Assembly (NCBI GenBank): GCA_947454025.1
Contig: CANGIZ010000001.1
Location: 52,767-116,766 of the forward strand
Direction of reading: 5' to 3'
Source: Bacteroidota bacterium
Lineage (GTDB): Bacteria; Bacteroidota; Bacteroidia; Chitinophagales; Chitinophagaceae
Length of the DNA: 64,000 bases
Positions 8,325-18,360 of the stretch are shown here, piece after piece (within the stretch, counting starts at the first letter, position 1; each line of letters opens with the position of its first letter). A model generated the notes under the pieces. That model was given only the letters and a program-made list of their open reading frames with translations. It was not told where the DNA came from and made no database searches. A program made the position numbers and the translations under genes.

Positions 8325-11300
8325 TTAGAACAATGCTCTAAATGCTATCCATTGTGTGCCGTCCGAAATAACTTTTATCCAATTGTTTGCTGGCTCTATC
8401 CCAATATTTGCAGTCGTAGCAGATGTTGTTGAATTATCTTGAACAATAAACTGACCGCTTGTTGTTGCAATAGCTACTGAATAAGCACTCAAGTTTTTAA
8501 TTGTAAACTCTTTGCCAGCAGCATTAGATGCGGTAGGCAAAGTAAATGTCAAACCTGTACCTGCACCAGAACCAACAATAACATAATTGTCATTAAGCGT
8601 TAGCGTATAACTTACTGTTTTAGTTACTAATGTTGAAACACCAGTTTGCCAAGTTGCACCACCATTCGCATCAGATGTTAAAACTTTACCAGCTGCAGCT
8701 CCTGTTGGAATAGTAACTGTGCTACTAAATGTAGCCGCTCCATTTACAGTAACAGCAGCTAGTGTTGTAGCACCAGTTACATTAACTGTAGAAGAAAATG
8801 TCGCAGCACCTCCATGAGCTGATGTAGAAGACAATGTTGTTGCACCTGTTACATTCACCGTAGAAGAGAATGTTGATGCACCAGCTGCTAATGTTGAAGA
8901 CAAACTTAATGAAGTTCCAGTTGCAGCTCCAATTACAGGTGTTACTAAAGTTGGAGAAGTTGCAAATACTAAAGAACCCGATCCTGTTTCATCAGTAACT
9001 GCGGCATTTAAATTAGCGCTAGTAGGAGTAGCTAAGAAGGAAGCAACACCTGTTCCTAAACCACTAATACCAGTAGTTACTGGCAATCCAGTAGCATTCG
9101 TTAAGGTTGCAGAAGCTGGTGTTCCTAAAATTGGAGTTACTAAAGTTGGGCTTGTTGATAAAACTAAGCTTCCAGTACCTGTTGATGTTGTAACACCCGT
9201 GCCACCATGTGCTACATCGATGGTTGTAGCGCTCCAAGTACCACCAGTAATTGTGCCCACTGTTGCTAAATTAGAAAGTGAAGTTAATGTCGTATTTGAA
9301 GTTGCAGTTATATTTCCTGCAGTAGTAGCAGTTGTTGCATTTGCTGCATTACCTGTTGTATTTTGGTTTAAGGTTGGAATAGCATTATAAGTAATTTCTT
9401 TAGTAGTGGTGTTATAAAATAAGAAGGAAGATGTAGATGCATTGTTTACAGGATCTACATAAAATCCAGAAGCTGCAGGATTTAAACTCGTTCCACTTGC
9501 ATTTAAGGCAATGCTATTTGCAGCTTGCGAATTTCCTGCAAACGCACCAATCGCAACACTATTTGCACCTTGTCCATTTTGACCAGCTGCATATCCAATA
9601 GCAACTGCTGCATCAGCTTGAGTACCACTTTGTGCAGCATTGCTTCCAATTGCAATAGAATGTGCTCCTTGTGTTCCACCTCCGGCCACATAACCGATTT
9701 TAATATTTGATCCGTTGGGGTTAAAATAGTCTGTTCCAGCAACCGCTGCACTTACTACACCTGCTCCATTCGCTTTTAATAATCCACTCACTGTGCCTGC
9801 ACCACCTAAATTGCTTCCAATTACGGAGCCACTCCAAGTACCAGATGTAATTGTTCCCACGCTTGTTAAACTTGAACTCACCACATTACTTGCAAGCGTA
9901 GTTCCCGTCAATGTATTCGCATCTGCAGCAATCGTAATATTTGAACTACCATCAAACGCAACTCCATTAATATTTTTAGTTGCAGCTAATTTAGTTGCTG
10001 TAGAAGCGTTTCCTGTAACATTACCAGTAAGTGGCCCAGTAAATCCAGTTGCATTAACAGTTCCGCTTGTTACAACACTTGTTACACTAGTATTACCTAA
10101 TTGAATTGTATTGTTAGCATTTACAATTGCTCCATTACCAATAGCAGTTGCATTACTTAAATTATTTGAAGCAACATCTGCGCCATAACCAATTGTAGTA
10201 ATATAGCTTCCATCTGTATTTGATTGACTTGCATTTTCTCCAATGGCGATATTATAACTACCATTATTATTTCGTAAAGAAGAATATCCCACTCCAACAT
10301 TATGACTACCGGAGGTATTATACCTAAATGATTCTGAGCCTATCGCTAAATTCTTAACACCTGATGTATTTTGCATTCCCACATTTTGGCCAAATACCAT
10401 ATTATCTGATCCACTAGTATTATATATTAATGTGTTTGCATTACCAAATACAAAATTAGAACTTACGGATCCGCTACCTAATCCAATTTTGATTCCATTA
10501 ACGTTTATGTCACTATTAAATGTCTTAGCCCCAGCAATAGTTTGAGCTCCTGTTGACAATAAACCTGGATTCGTTCCGTCTGCAGCAGCAAATGTTAATG
10601 TGGTTCCACTTATGGTTCCTCCATTTGCGTAAGCAGTAGACGTTGTATAAGTTAATGTGTTTACACCTGCAGTAATACCAACGGTTCCTGCAGCTGTTAA
10701 TCTACCTTTGCTATCCACTGTAAATGTTGGAATAGCGGTTGATGATCCATAACTTCCAGCAGTTACTGCAGTATTTGTCAAAGTAGCACTACCTGTTACA
10801 TTGGACGTTCCATCAAATGCACCACTTGTATATGTTACATCTCCTGTTGTTGAAATAGTTCTTCCAGTAGCTAAACCTGTTGCGGTTCCTGATAAAGTTC
10901 CAGTTAAGTTTGTTGAACTTAAACTTGTTAATCCGGTCACTGAAGTTACCGTTCCGCCTAACGTCATTGTAGTGGCGCCTATAGTAGTTGTACTATTTGC
11001 TAATTTATTATTTGCAATAGCCGTACCACTCCATGTGGCACCAGTAATATTTCCAGTAACATTTAAGTCACCAGTGATATTTGAATTGCCAATAAAGTTT
11101 GTTGTACCGCCAACTTCTAATTTATATCCATTATTAGTATATGTACCACCCGTTTGTATTGTTACATTACCATTTCCCCAAAATCTAGTTGACTCAACAT
11201 TAGCATTTGGAAAGAAAGATAAAGGTTTGTTTCCGCCGTCATCAGTTGAAATTTTTCCAGCACTAGTTCCTGAACCAAGCACTAGATCTTGGAACGTAAA

Positions 11301-14300
11301 AGTTTTACCTGCTGCAGCCAAATTACCCACTGAAGTTATATAAGATGAACCGGCCCAAGTACTCAATGCCGTATTTTCAACATTGTTTAATCCTAAATTA
11401 GTTTTTGCACCCAAAACTGTTGATGAACCAGTTCCTCCGTGTGCCACATCAATTGTGCTTCCACTCCAAGTACCACTTGTTATTGTACCAACACTTGTTA
11501 AACTTGAAGCAGTTACATTACTTGCTAGTGTAGTTCCTGTTAAAGTATTTGAATTTGCAGCAATTGTAATATCTGCACTACCATCAAATGCAACTCCGTT
11601 AATGTTTTTAGTTGCTGCTAGTTTTGTTGCTGTACTTGCATTTCCTGTAACGCTACCTGTTAAAGGCCCTGTAAACCCAGTTGCAGAAATAATACCACTT
11701 GTTACAACGCTTGTAATACTACTATTACCTAATTGTATTGTATTACTTGCGCTGGCAATTGCTCCATTACCAATAGCTGTTGCATTGTTTAAGTTATTTG
11801 CAGAAACATCAGCACCAAAACCTATTGCAGTATTGTTTGCGCCAGTTGTATTAGTGGTTAAAGAACCCGCACCTAAAGCTACGTTATTCCCACCTGTTGT
11901 AGTACTACCTAATGCTTGACGACCAACTGCAACGTTATAAGAAGCCGATGTATTTGCAACTAATGCTGACGATCCCAATGCTGTATTATACCCACCTCCT
12001 ATATTACTATACATTGCAGATAAACCTATACCTGTATTTTCTGAGCCTGTTGTATTGTTATGCATTGCATCTTTTCCAATCGCTGTGTTATAAAAGCCTG
12101 TTGTGTTTGATCCTAAAGAAGCATTTCCAAAAGTAGTATTTGTAGCAATTTGTCCATTTCCTAATCCAGCTGTAATCCCATTTAAGGATATATCTGAATT
12201 AAATGTTGTTGTATTACTAAAAGTTTTTGCTCCAGCAATTGTTTGGGCAGATGTTAGATCCACAAAATTCTTTGATGTAGATCCTGTACCACCGTGCGCA
12301 ATATCAATTGTTGTAGCACTCCAAACACCACTTGTTATAGTTCCCACACTTGTTAAACTTGAACCAATCACTGTTGATTTTAAAGTTGTTCCTGACAATG
12401 TGCCTGCATCAGCAACCACAGTGATATCTGCGCTACCATCAAATGCAACCCCGTTGATATTTTTAGTAGCAGCTAGTTTTGTTGCAGTTGCCGCGTTACC
12501 AATTAAATTACCAGTCACATCACCTGTTACATTACCTGAAAAATTAGTTGATGTAACAGTGCTTAATCCTGACAAAGTTGAAGTAGTTGCACCTAATGCA
12601 ATATTTGTTGACCCAATTGTTAAAGCACTATTTGCTAATTTATTATTTGCAATAGCAGTTCCACTCCAAGTTGCACCAGTAATATTTCCAGTAACATTTA
12701 AATCACCAGTTATTGAAGAATTGCCAGCAAATTTAGTAGTACCTCCCACTTCTAATGTATAACCATTATCTGTATAGGTTCCTGCATGTTGAATAGTTAT
12801 ATTTCCACTTGGCCAAAGTCTTGTTGACTCTACACCGTATGCAGGCATGAAAGAGATATATTTATTATTTGCGTCCGTTTGAATTTTTGCTCCATTAGGA
12901 GTTCCATATCCAAGTGTTAAATCTTGAAACATAAAAGATTTTGCTATTGCTGATATATTTCCAACCGATGTGATATTTGTTGAACCTGTCCATGTACTTA
13001 AGGCAGTATTTTCAACATTGTTTAATCCTAAATTAGTTTTTGCTCCAGTTACAGTTGACGATCCTGTACCACCATGTGCAATATCTATAACCGATGCACT
13101 CCAAGTTCCAGTTGTAATAGTACCTACTGTAGTTATATCAGTACCAACTAATTTTGAAGCAGTTACACTTCCAGCCAATTTTGAATTGGTAATACTTCCA
13201 TCTGCAACACCACCCGAAGCCAACTGCCCATCTACATAATCTTTTACCGATTTTACACTAGGATATTTTATATCTGAATTTGCATCTGTAGTAACGCTTG
13301 TAGACTTATTTGAAACTGCTTCAGCTCCTAAATTTGTTAATGCACCTATTGCTGTTGTTGCACCAGTACCTCCATGAGCAACATCAATTGTTGTTGCACT
13401 CCAAATTCCTGAAGTAATCGTTCCTACACTTGTTAAACTTGAACTCACCACATTACTTGCCAATGTTGTTCCAGTTAAAGTATTTGAATTGGCAGCAATA
13501 GTAATATCTGCACTACCATCAAATGCAACTCCATTAATATTTTTAGTATCTGCTAATTTAGTTGCTGAACTTGCATTACCCGTAACATTACCTGCTAATG
13601 CACCTTTAAACCCAGCAGCGGTTATGATACCACTTGTTAAAACATCTGTAATACCTGAATTACCTAATTGAATGGTGTTACTTGCATTTACAGTAGCTCC
13701 ATTTCCAATAGCAGTTGCATTTGTAATTCCAGTTGAAGCTATATCAGTATGATAACCTAATAAAGTGTTATTTGATTCTGTTCTTATTGTACTACCAGAC
13801 GCACTACCAATTACTACGTTTCTTGATCCTGATGTTGAACTCTGCATAGTGGTAACGCCCAAAGCAATATTTTCAGATGCTCCATTACTATACTCTAATG
13901 CACTAGATCCTATTGCAATATTTGAAATCGATGATTGGCTCAAATACATTGTATTCGATCCAATTGCAACGTTATTATTACCTAAGTTTTTTTGTAAAGC
14001 TTGATAACCAATGGCAGTATTGCCACTACCAGTAGTATTATCAGTAAGTGCTGCGAAACCCATGGAAGTATTAGAGTTCCCCGTTGTACCACTTACTTGT
14101 CCTTGATAACCAACTGCAACATTTCCGTTATCTCCAGTATTATTCGCTAATGCACTATACCCTAATGCAGTATTAAAGATACTTCCTCCATTTCCTCTTC
14201 CTACTCTTATTCCAAAGAAATAAGCATCATTATTAAATGTTTTATCCCCCGCAAATGTTTGTGCCCCAGTTGTCACCACCCCGCCGTTATTCGCGTCGGC

Positions 14301-16388
14301 CGGTGTCAATGTAAGTGCAGTACCATCGATGGTTGCACCATTGGCGTTGGATGTAGATGCGATAGCTGTTACAGTATTTACACCAGCAATAATAGAGGTA
14401 GTTGTTGCATTGATAATTCTACCTTTACTGTCAATGGTTAAAGAAGGAATGGCAGTTGAAGATCCATAGGTTCCAGAAGCAACTCCACTGTTTGCTAAAG
14501 TAGCAACACCAGTTACATTCGCACTACCATCAAATCCATTACTTGTATATGTAATGTCACCAGTTGTAGAAATTGTTCTTGGCGTTCCCAAAGCTGTTGC
14601 TGAAGTTGCATTGCCTGTTACATTACCAGTAAGATTACCTGTAACATCTCCAGTTACATTACCTGTTAATGGACCTGCAAATCCAGTAGCAGTAACCGTT
14701 CCATTCACATCTAATGCTGTTGATGGATTTGATTTGCCTATTCCAACAAAACCATTAGATTGTTTCAAGTATAATTGATTCATATGTCCATTAGGATACG
14801 TACCTAATACTAAATCCTTGGGTGTGCCAGTTAATGCATCAGAATATATTCTTACATAATTTCCACTTCCGTCCAAAATAATGCCTCCATTTGCATCTAC
14901 TGTTCTAAATGAAGCTCTGCCAACTACATCAAATTGAGTATTCAAACCGTTTCCAGGTGTACTTGTTCCAACACCTAAGCTTCCTGTTGTATTGTTCCAG
15001 AATAAATTAGAAGAAGTGCCCAATGCATTAGTTCCATTTCCAAAAGGAATATGGCCGGCAGTTACACTTGTTAATCCAGTACCACCATTCGCCACTGCAA
15101 TAGTAGATCCATTCCATGTACCCGCAGTGATGGTTCCCAAAGTTGTCAAGGAACTTGATCCTGCTAATGGTGAAGCACCAATGGTATTATAGGAAATTGT
15201 TTTTGCTGCTGAACCATCATAGGTAGATCCACTTGTTGCACCTGTACCACTGCTATTCATGGTTAAAGCATTCGCTGCAGCAGAAGCAATAGTAATATTT
15301 GAAGACCCATCAAATGCAACGCCATTAATGGTTACAGGTGTTGCAATTTTTGTTGCTGTTCCTGCATTGCCAGTAATGTTACCAGTTATTTTAGAACCAC
15401 TCACGCTCACAATTTTGGCATCCGTCACATTGGCATCTGCAATTTTTGCTGTTGTAATAGCAGCAGTATTTATTTTAGTTGTTGTAATTGCATTTGCTGC
15501 AATTGTTGGTGCCGCAGCAGTGCCTGTTAAATCACCCGCTAATTGCAATTTACCTTTGGTAGTTGCATCGGCATCCGCAATGGTAGAGTTGGTGATTTGG
15601 CTATCCACATAAGTCTTTACCGATTTTACCGAAGGATATTTGGTATCAGATGCAGCATCCGAAATAATGCTTGTAGATTTATTGCTTGTCGTTTCTTTTG
15701 TTGCTAGTGAAGTAGTAACATCTGCTGAATTTGCTTTCAAGGCTAAGCTGTTATAAATACTAGTGCTATCAAATGTTTTTGCCTTTAATTGAGCAGGTGT
15801 TACATATACTGTTAAACTATCTGCTACATTTACTTTATTGGTTACTAGTGCATTTAAATTAGCAACTCTTGCATAACCCGATAACATTTTAACAGTATCT
15901 ATACTGTTTAATTTAGTATCAAATCCTGCTACCGACCCAGCAAATAATGCATAGGGAACCGAACCAAAAGGGGTTGTTCCTAAATCAATCCAATCTTTTG
16001 TATAATCCCAGTTAGGAATGGGTGCAGTTGGTGTAATGGCAATTTTTAAATTCAAAAAGAAGGGCCCATTTCCCCACGGCACTGCATTTAAATTTGCAGC
16101 AGTTCCTCCAATTCTACTGCCTTGTCCAATACTAATGTTAAACACACCCGTTGCGTCAGTTGTAGTTTCATGTATCTCAGTTAATACCGCAGTACCTGTT
16201 GCTGTACTTTGTATTATACTGGATTGCACATAAATTTTTCTGTCCTTTGCTGGATTTGAAAAATTATCTCTAGCTACTGCCTGGAAATAAATTCCAGTTC
16301 CTGGGGTTTGGGCATTCGAAAATACAGGCAATGCAAACAATGCAAATAATAAAATGCTTGTGGAAAATTTGGGGAATTTGAAATTCAT
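8325..16388 (-). CDS. Giant repetitive fibre-like surface protein (2687 aa)
   Basis: Signal peptide (residues 1-27, ending FSNAQ), then a Bacteroidota N-terminal beta domain (~30-160, GIYFQAVARDNF to GSVPYALFAGSV), then mosaic repeats. Four blocks resemble YadA/Hep_Hag head repeats (NTAIGYQAL, NNVAIGS type) at about residues 730-900, 1410-1550, 1975-2095 and 2230-2300. Five copies of a phage-fibre-like unit (NGVAFDGS.DITI) lie near residues 355, 950, 1310, 1600 and 2140, with many GTITSGTWS and HGGTG segments. Residues ~2500-2565 hold three ATFSSTV units. The C-terminus is a beta domain, not a YadA beta-barrel anchor. No lipobox or T9SS tail is visible. It is probably an extended surface fibre; oligomeric state, export and anchoring are unknown. 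Confidence 0.9.
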   Translation of the reverse strand: MNFKFPKFSTSILLFALFALPVFSNAQTPGTGIYFQAVARDNFSNPAKDRKIYVQSSIIQSTATGTAVLTEIHETTTDATGVFNISIGQGSRIGGTAANLNAVPWGNGPFFLNLKIAITPTAPIPNWDYTKDWIDLGTTPFGSVPYALFAGSVAGFDTKLNSIDTVKMLSGYARVANLNALVTNKVNVADSLTVYVTPAQLKAKTFDSTSIYNSLALKANSADVTTSLATKETTSNKSTSIISDAASDTKYPSVKSVKTYVDSQITNSTIADADATTKGKLQLAGDLTGTAAAPTIAANAITTTKINTAAITTAKIADANVTDAKIVSVSGSKITGNITGNAGTATKIATPVTINGVAFDGSSNITIASAAANALTMNSSGTGATSGSTYDGSAAKTISYNTIGASPLAGSSSLTTLGTITAGTWNGSTIAVANGGTGLTSVTAGHIPFGNGTNALGTSSNLFWNNTTGSLGVGTSTPGNGLNTQFDVVGRASFRTVDANGGIILDGSGNYVRIYSDALTGTPKDLVLGTYPNGHMNQLYLKQSNGFVGIGKSNPSTALDVNGTVTATGFAGPLTGNVTGDVTGNLTGNVTGNATSATALGTPRTISTTGDITYTSNGFDGSANVTGVATLANSGVASGTYGSSTAIPSLTIDSKGRIINATTTSIIAGVNTVTAIASTSNANGATIDGTALTLTPADANNGGVVTTGAQTFAGDKTFNNDAYFFGIRVGRGNGGSIFNTALGYSALANNTGDNGNVAVGYQGQVSGTTGNSNTSMGFAALTDNTTGSGNTAIGYQALQKNLGNNNVAIGSNTMYLSQSSISNIAIGSSALEYSNGASENIALGVTTMQSSTSGSRNVVIGSASGSTIRTESNNTLLGYHTDIASTGITNATAIGNGATVNASNTIQLGNSGITDVLTSGIITAAGFKGALAGNVTGNASSATKLADTKNINGVAFDGSADITIAANSNTLTGTTLASNVVSSSLTSVGTITSGIWSATTIDVAHGGTGATTAIGALTNLGAEAVSNKSTSVTTDANSDIKYPSVKSVKDYVDGQLASGGVADGSITNSKLAGSVTASKLVGTDITTVGTITTGTWSASVIDIAHGGTGSSTVTGAKTNLGLNNVENTALSTWTGSTNITSVGNISAIAKSFMFQDLTLGYGTPNGAKIQTDANNKYISFMPAYGVESTRLWPSGNITIQHAGTYTDNGYTLEVGGTTKFAGNSSITGDLNVTGNITGATWSGTAIANNKLANSALTIGSTNIALGATTSTLSGLSTVTSTNFSGNVTGDVTGNLIGNAATATKLAATKNINGVAFDGSADITVVADAGTLSGTTLKSTVIGSSLTSVGTITSGVWSATTIDIAHGGTGSTSKNFVDLTSAQTIAGAKTFSNTTTFNSDISLNGITAGLGNGQIATNTTFGNASLGSNTTGFYNTAIGKDAMHNNTTGSENTGIGLSAMYSNIGGGYNTALGSSALVANTSASYNVAVGRQALGSTTTGGNNVALGAGSLTTNTTGANNTAIGFGADVSANNLNNATAIGNGAIASASNTIQLGNSSITSVVTSGIISATGFTGPLTGSVTGNASTATKLAATKNINGVAFDGSADITIAANSNTLTGTTLASNVTASSLTSVGTITSGTWSGSTIDVAHGGTGSSTVLGAKTNLGLNNVENTALSTWAGSSYITSVGNLAAAGKTFTFQDLVLGSGTSAGKISTDDGGNKPLSFFPNANVESTRFWGNGNVTIQTGGTYTNNGYKLEVGGTTNFIGNSNITGDLNVTGNITGATWSGTAIANNKLANSTTTIGATTMTLGGTVTSVTGLTSLSSTNLTGTLSGTATGLATGRTISTTGDVTYTSGAFDGTSNVTGSATLTNTAVTAGSYGSSTAIPTFTVDSKGRLTAAGTVGITAGVNTLTYTTSTAYANGGTISGTTLTFAAADGTNPGLLSTGAQTIAGAKTFNSDINVNGIKIGLGSGSVSSNFVFGNANTLIYNTSGSDNMVFGQNVGMQNTSGVKNLAIGSESFRYNTSGSHNVGVGYSSLRNNNGSYNIAIGENASQSNTDGSYITTIGYGADVASNNLSNATAIGNGAIVNANNTIQLGNTSVTSVVTSGTVNATGFTGPLTGNVTGNASTATKLAATKNINGVAFDGSSNITIAADANTLTGTTLASNVVSSSLTSVGTITSGTWSGSVIGSNLGGAGTVSGLLKANGAGVVSAAVAGTDYFNPNGSNIKIGYVAGGGTQGAHSIAIGSNAAQSGTQADAAVAIGYAAGQNGQGANSVAIGAFAGNSQAANSIALNASGTSLNPAASGFYVDPVNNASTSSFLFYNTTTKEITYNAIPTLNQNTTGNAANATTATTAGNITATSNTTLTSLSNLATVGTITGGTWSATTIDVAHGGTGVTTSTGTGSLVLSTSPTLVTPILGTPASATLTNATGLPVTTGISGLGTGVASFLATPTSANLNAAVTDETGSGSLVFATSPTLVTPVIGAATGTSLSLSSTLAAGASTFSSTVNVTGATTLSSTSAHGGAATFSSTVNVTGATTLAAVTVNGAATFSSTVTIPTGAAAGKVLTSDANGGATWQTGVSTLVTKTVSYTLTLNDNYVIVGSGAGTGLTFTLPTASNAAGKEFTIKNLSAYSVAIATTSGQFIVQDNSTTSATTANIGIEPANNWIKVISDGTQWIAFRALF
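8690..15340 (-). repeat. Internal repeat field of the giant fibre gene
   Basis: Nucleotide-level repeats are visible inside the giant gene. The unit encoding NGVAFDGS recurs at about 15310, 13520, 12440, 11585 and 9950. A larger segment of ~440 bp (LGLNNVENTALSTW to ANNKLANS) is duplicated at about 12590-13030 and 10960-11400. YadA-head-like blocks lie near 13740-14190, 11730-12150, 10110-10465 and 9490-9690. The repeats are diverged, so this is old duplication plus drift rather than a perfect tandem array, but recombination or assembly collapse is possible. Confidence 0.85.
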
Positions 16389-16424
16389 AATTATACCGTC
16401 TTAATTTCTAAAAAAATATTTTGT

Positions 16425-16919
16425 CTAATTCGCTTTTATAAACTTTATCGCATCTACATACTGAGTAGATTCAATTTTTATCACATAGGTGCCCGAAGCC
16501 AAATTGCTTAAATCAATTAACACCCCTTGGAAAAGAGTATAGCCTGTTTCTTTTCTGGAATACAACATTGCCCCCTCGGTATTCCAAACCGTCAAATTAA
16601 AATTATCCGACAAAGGAGGCGTATTGATAAACTTTACTTTGGTGGTCGTTCTTACCGGATTGGGAAATAACTTAATTCCTAAACTATTAAACTGTTGTGT
16701 TACTTCACAATTAACTGCAAAGTCTCCAAAACTTCTAACTCCTTTAAACACCGCAATACCAGTTTGTACATCAATACAATTGGCATTACTTTTAAAGTTA
16801 ATAGCAGTGGCATTACTCGCCGACCCCGACAAAATCCCTACACTGCTCATCATAAACTGTTGCGCATGTGAAGTAGTTGCCATGAGAACTCCTAAAAAAA
16901 TGATTAATTTTTGTTTCAT
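16425..16919 (-). CDS. Small secreted protein with T9SS type A sorting tail
   Basis: 164 aa with signal peptide MKQKLIIFLGVLMATTSHAQ. The first ~75 mature residues are unrecognised and contain two Cys (NCID, NCEV). Residues ~85-164 match a Por secretion-system C-terminal sorting domain: LGIKLFPNPVRTTTKVKF, LTVWNTEGAMLYS, LSNLASGTYVIKIES, AIKFIK. The family tail directs export through the type IX system and is usually cleaved. It is the only protein in this operon with such a tail. It lies 36 nt upstream of the giant fibre gene, so it may be a partner or chaperone-like component (inference). Confidence 0.85.
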   Translation of the reverse strand: MKQKLIIFLGVLMATTSHAQQFMMSSVGILSGSASNATAINFKSNANCIDVQTGIAVFKGVRSFGDFAVNCEVTQQFNSLGIKLFPNPVRTTTKVKFINTPPLSDNFNLTVWNTEGAMLYSRKETGYTLFQGVLIDLSNLASGTYVIKIESTQYVDAIKFIKAN

Positions 16920-16934
16920 TGTTTTGCACTAATG

Positions 16935-17372
16935 CTATTTCTGCGTACTGTAATAATATTGTGTTTTACCGGCGCTTGTGGTATTTTCTAAAACCATGTA
17001 TTTATCGCCTAAGCTTACTACTTTGTAGTTGTAACTACTCACATTTCCGCCACCTGTTTTAGCTTGCACTTGAATTAACAATTGGCTACCTGGCTTCTCA
17101 ACATAATAGGTACCTGTTAATCCATCAGAATCCGTTGTTGTTTTATTTTGTAAAAAATTAATAAAGTAAGTAGACTGGCCTACATAAGTTTTTTTAACTG
17201 TATTGGCTCCAGTTGTAACTAGCGCATATTCTAAATACCAAGTTTTATCTGCTAACATTTTATAGGATAAACTCACTTCAGCACCTGCATCTTGTTTAGT
17301 ACATGCACTCAACAAAAAAACCATCATCAACATGGACAAAAATGTAGATCGTAAATTATATTTCATATTCAT
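16935..17372 (-). CDS. Small lipoprotein, lipocalin-like
   Basis: 145 aa. The N-terminal signal ends in a lipobox (LLSAC), predicting an acylated Cys at residue ~24. The remainder has alternating beta-strand character (KTWYLEYALV, GTYYVEK, QLLIQV, KYMVLENT) typical of lipocalin-like lipoproteins of Bacteroidota. It sits 15 nt before the T9SS-tail gene and 16 nt after the outer-membrane protein gene, so it probably belongs to the same transcript. No ligand can be named. A role near the outer membrane for the fibre system is an inference from position. Confidence 0.78.
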   Translation of the reverse strand: MNMKYNLRSTFLSMLMMVFLLSACTKQDAGAEVSLSYKMLADKTWYLEYALVTTGANTVKKTYVGQSTYFINFLQNKTTTDSDGLTGTYYVEKPGSQLLIQVQAKTGGGNVSSYNYKVVSLGDKYMVLENTTSAGKTQYYYSTQK

Positions 17373-17388
17373 ATTTTTTCTTTTTGAA

Positions 17389-18360
17389 TTAGAACAAGTC
17401 GCTTGCCTTGATCATCATTCCAATTTCAAGTGTATTTAAATTTGTTTTGATTGGTGTTTTTGTAAATGAACTAAGCCCTTGCTTATAGTGCACGAAAAAA
17501 GTATATAATGACTGATTGTCAAACTCTAAACCAATGTCACCTCTCAAAATCATTCGATGGTAATTTGCATTCACCATATTGTCAGCGCTTTGACCAGATA
17601 ATCTAGTATCTAAACTTGGTCCAGCAACTACATAAAACTTACGCTTTACAGTATCCCCAAAAACTAAAAGTTTACGATAATGTGCTGCCATACTTAATGT
17701 GAAAAATTGCTCGTCGGCTTTGAATTTTGAAAAAGTACCTAAAAAAGGACTCAAGGTACTAGTTGATTGATAATTAGTACCTGATGCAATTTTGTTTAAA
17801 CTCATCGAAAAAGAATAATTATGCTTTTCCTTAAACTTACCGTCTACACGATATCCTATAAAATAACCAGGCTTATAAGCATCCTTGTTATAATCTGTTA
17901 AATCATAGTTGAAATTGGAATGATAATCTCCTACATCTACGTTTTGCTTAGACAAATTCATACCCCCCAACAAATAAGTTTCATTGTGGGTGAAGTCCAC
18001 AAGGGTCTTTTTCCAGGTTTTATGAAACTGATTCTTAAATTTCACCATGGCCTTCTTAACATCATATTTTACATATGAACTATCCACTTGTTTCGGTTCT
18101 TTCACTTTTTTGACCTTTTTTACCAGTTCAGTATCTTTTTTAACTACAACTGTATCCGCTAAAGGAGCCGGAGTTGGTGTCACCGTTTTAGCAACACTCG
18201 AGTCTGAGGCAACCTTATGCTTTGTGGTTAACTTGGATACCGACTTGGTAATTGAAGATTTGAAACTATTTACTTTTTGAAAAAAAGAAGATTGGGCAAC
18301 GCCCTTCATTTGGAAGGAAACCAATAAAATACCCAATAAGACACATTTAAATTTATTCAT
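17389..18360 (-). CDS. Probable outer-membrane beta-barrel protein with Lys/Val-rich periplasmic segment
   Basis: 323 aa. A signal peptide (to ~GVAQ) is followed by a Ser/Lys-rich segment and a Lys/Val-rich stretch (residues ~60-95, VVVKKDTELVKKVKKVKEPK) that may span the periplasm. Residues ~125-323 show alternating amphipathic strands (YLLGGMNLS, PGYFIGYRVDGKF, SFSMSLNKIAS, FTLSMAAHYRK, YVVAGPSLDTRL, LEIGMMIKASDLF) ending in Phe, as in PorT-like outer-membrane barrels. It is the first gene of the tight minus-strand run, so it could be the membrane platform of the fibre operon. The specific family is not recognised. Confidence 0.75.
   Translation of the reverse strand: MNKFKCVLLGILLVSFQMKGVAQSSFFQKVNSFKSSITKSVSKLTTKHKVASDSSVAKTVTPTPAPLADTVVVKKDTELVKKVKKVKEPKQVDSSYVKYDVKKAMVKFKNQFHKTWKKTLVDFTHNETYLLGGMNLSKQNVDVGDYHSNFNYDLTDYNKDAYKPGYFIGYRVDGKFKEKHNYSFSMSLNKIASGTNYQSTSTLSPFLGTFSKFKADEQFFTLSMAAHYRKLLVFGDTVKRKFYVVAGPSLDTRLSGQSADNMVNANYHRMILRGDIGLEFDNQSLYTFFVHYKQGLSSFTKTPIKTNLNTLEIGMMIKASDLF

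Noticed and set aside
23..16233. Many plus-strand open frames rich in Pro/Val/Ala opposite the fibre operon (for example 23-319, 10801-11343, 12103-12762)
   Set aside because: They are antisense shadows of Gly/Thr/Ser/Asn-rich coding DNA on the minus strand, lack signal or domain motifs and have no start context.
8325..16388. Classical trimeric autotransporter (type Vc)
   Set aside because: YadA-head-like repeats are present but the C-terminal 12-strand trimeric barrel anchor is absent.
1..18360. Prophage, suggested by tail-fibre-like motifs and the S74 domain
   Set aside because: No capsid, portal, terminase, tail tube, lysis or integrase genes are present; every protein has a Sec signal peptide, which phage fibres lack.
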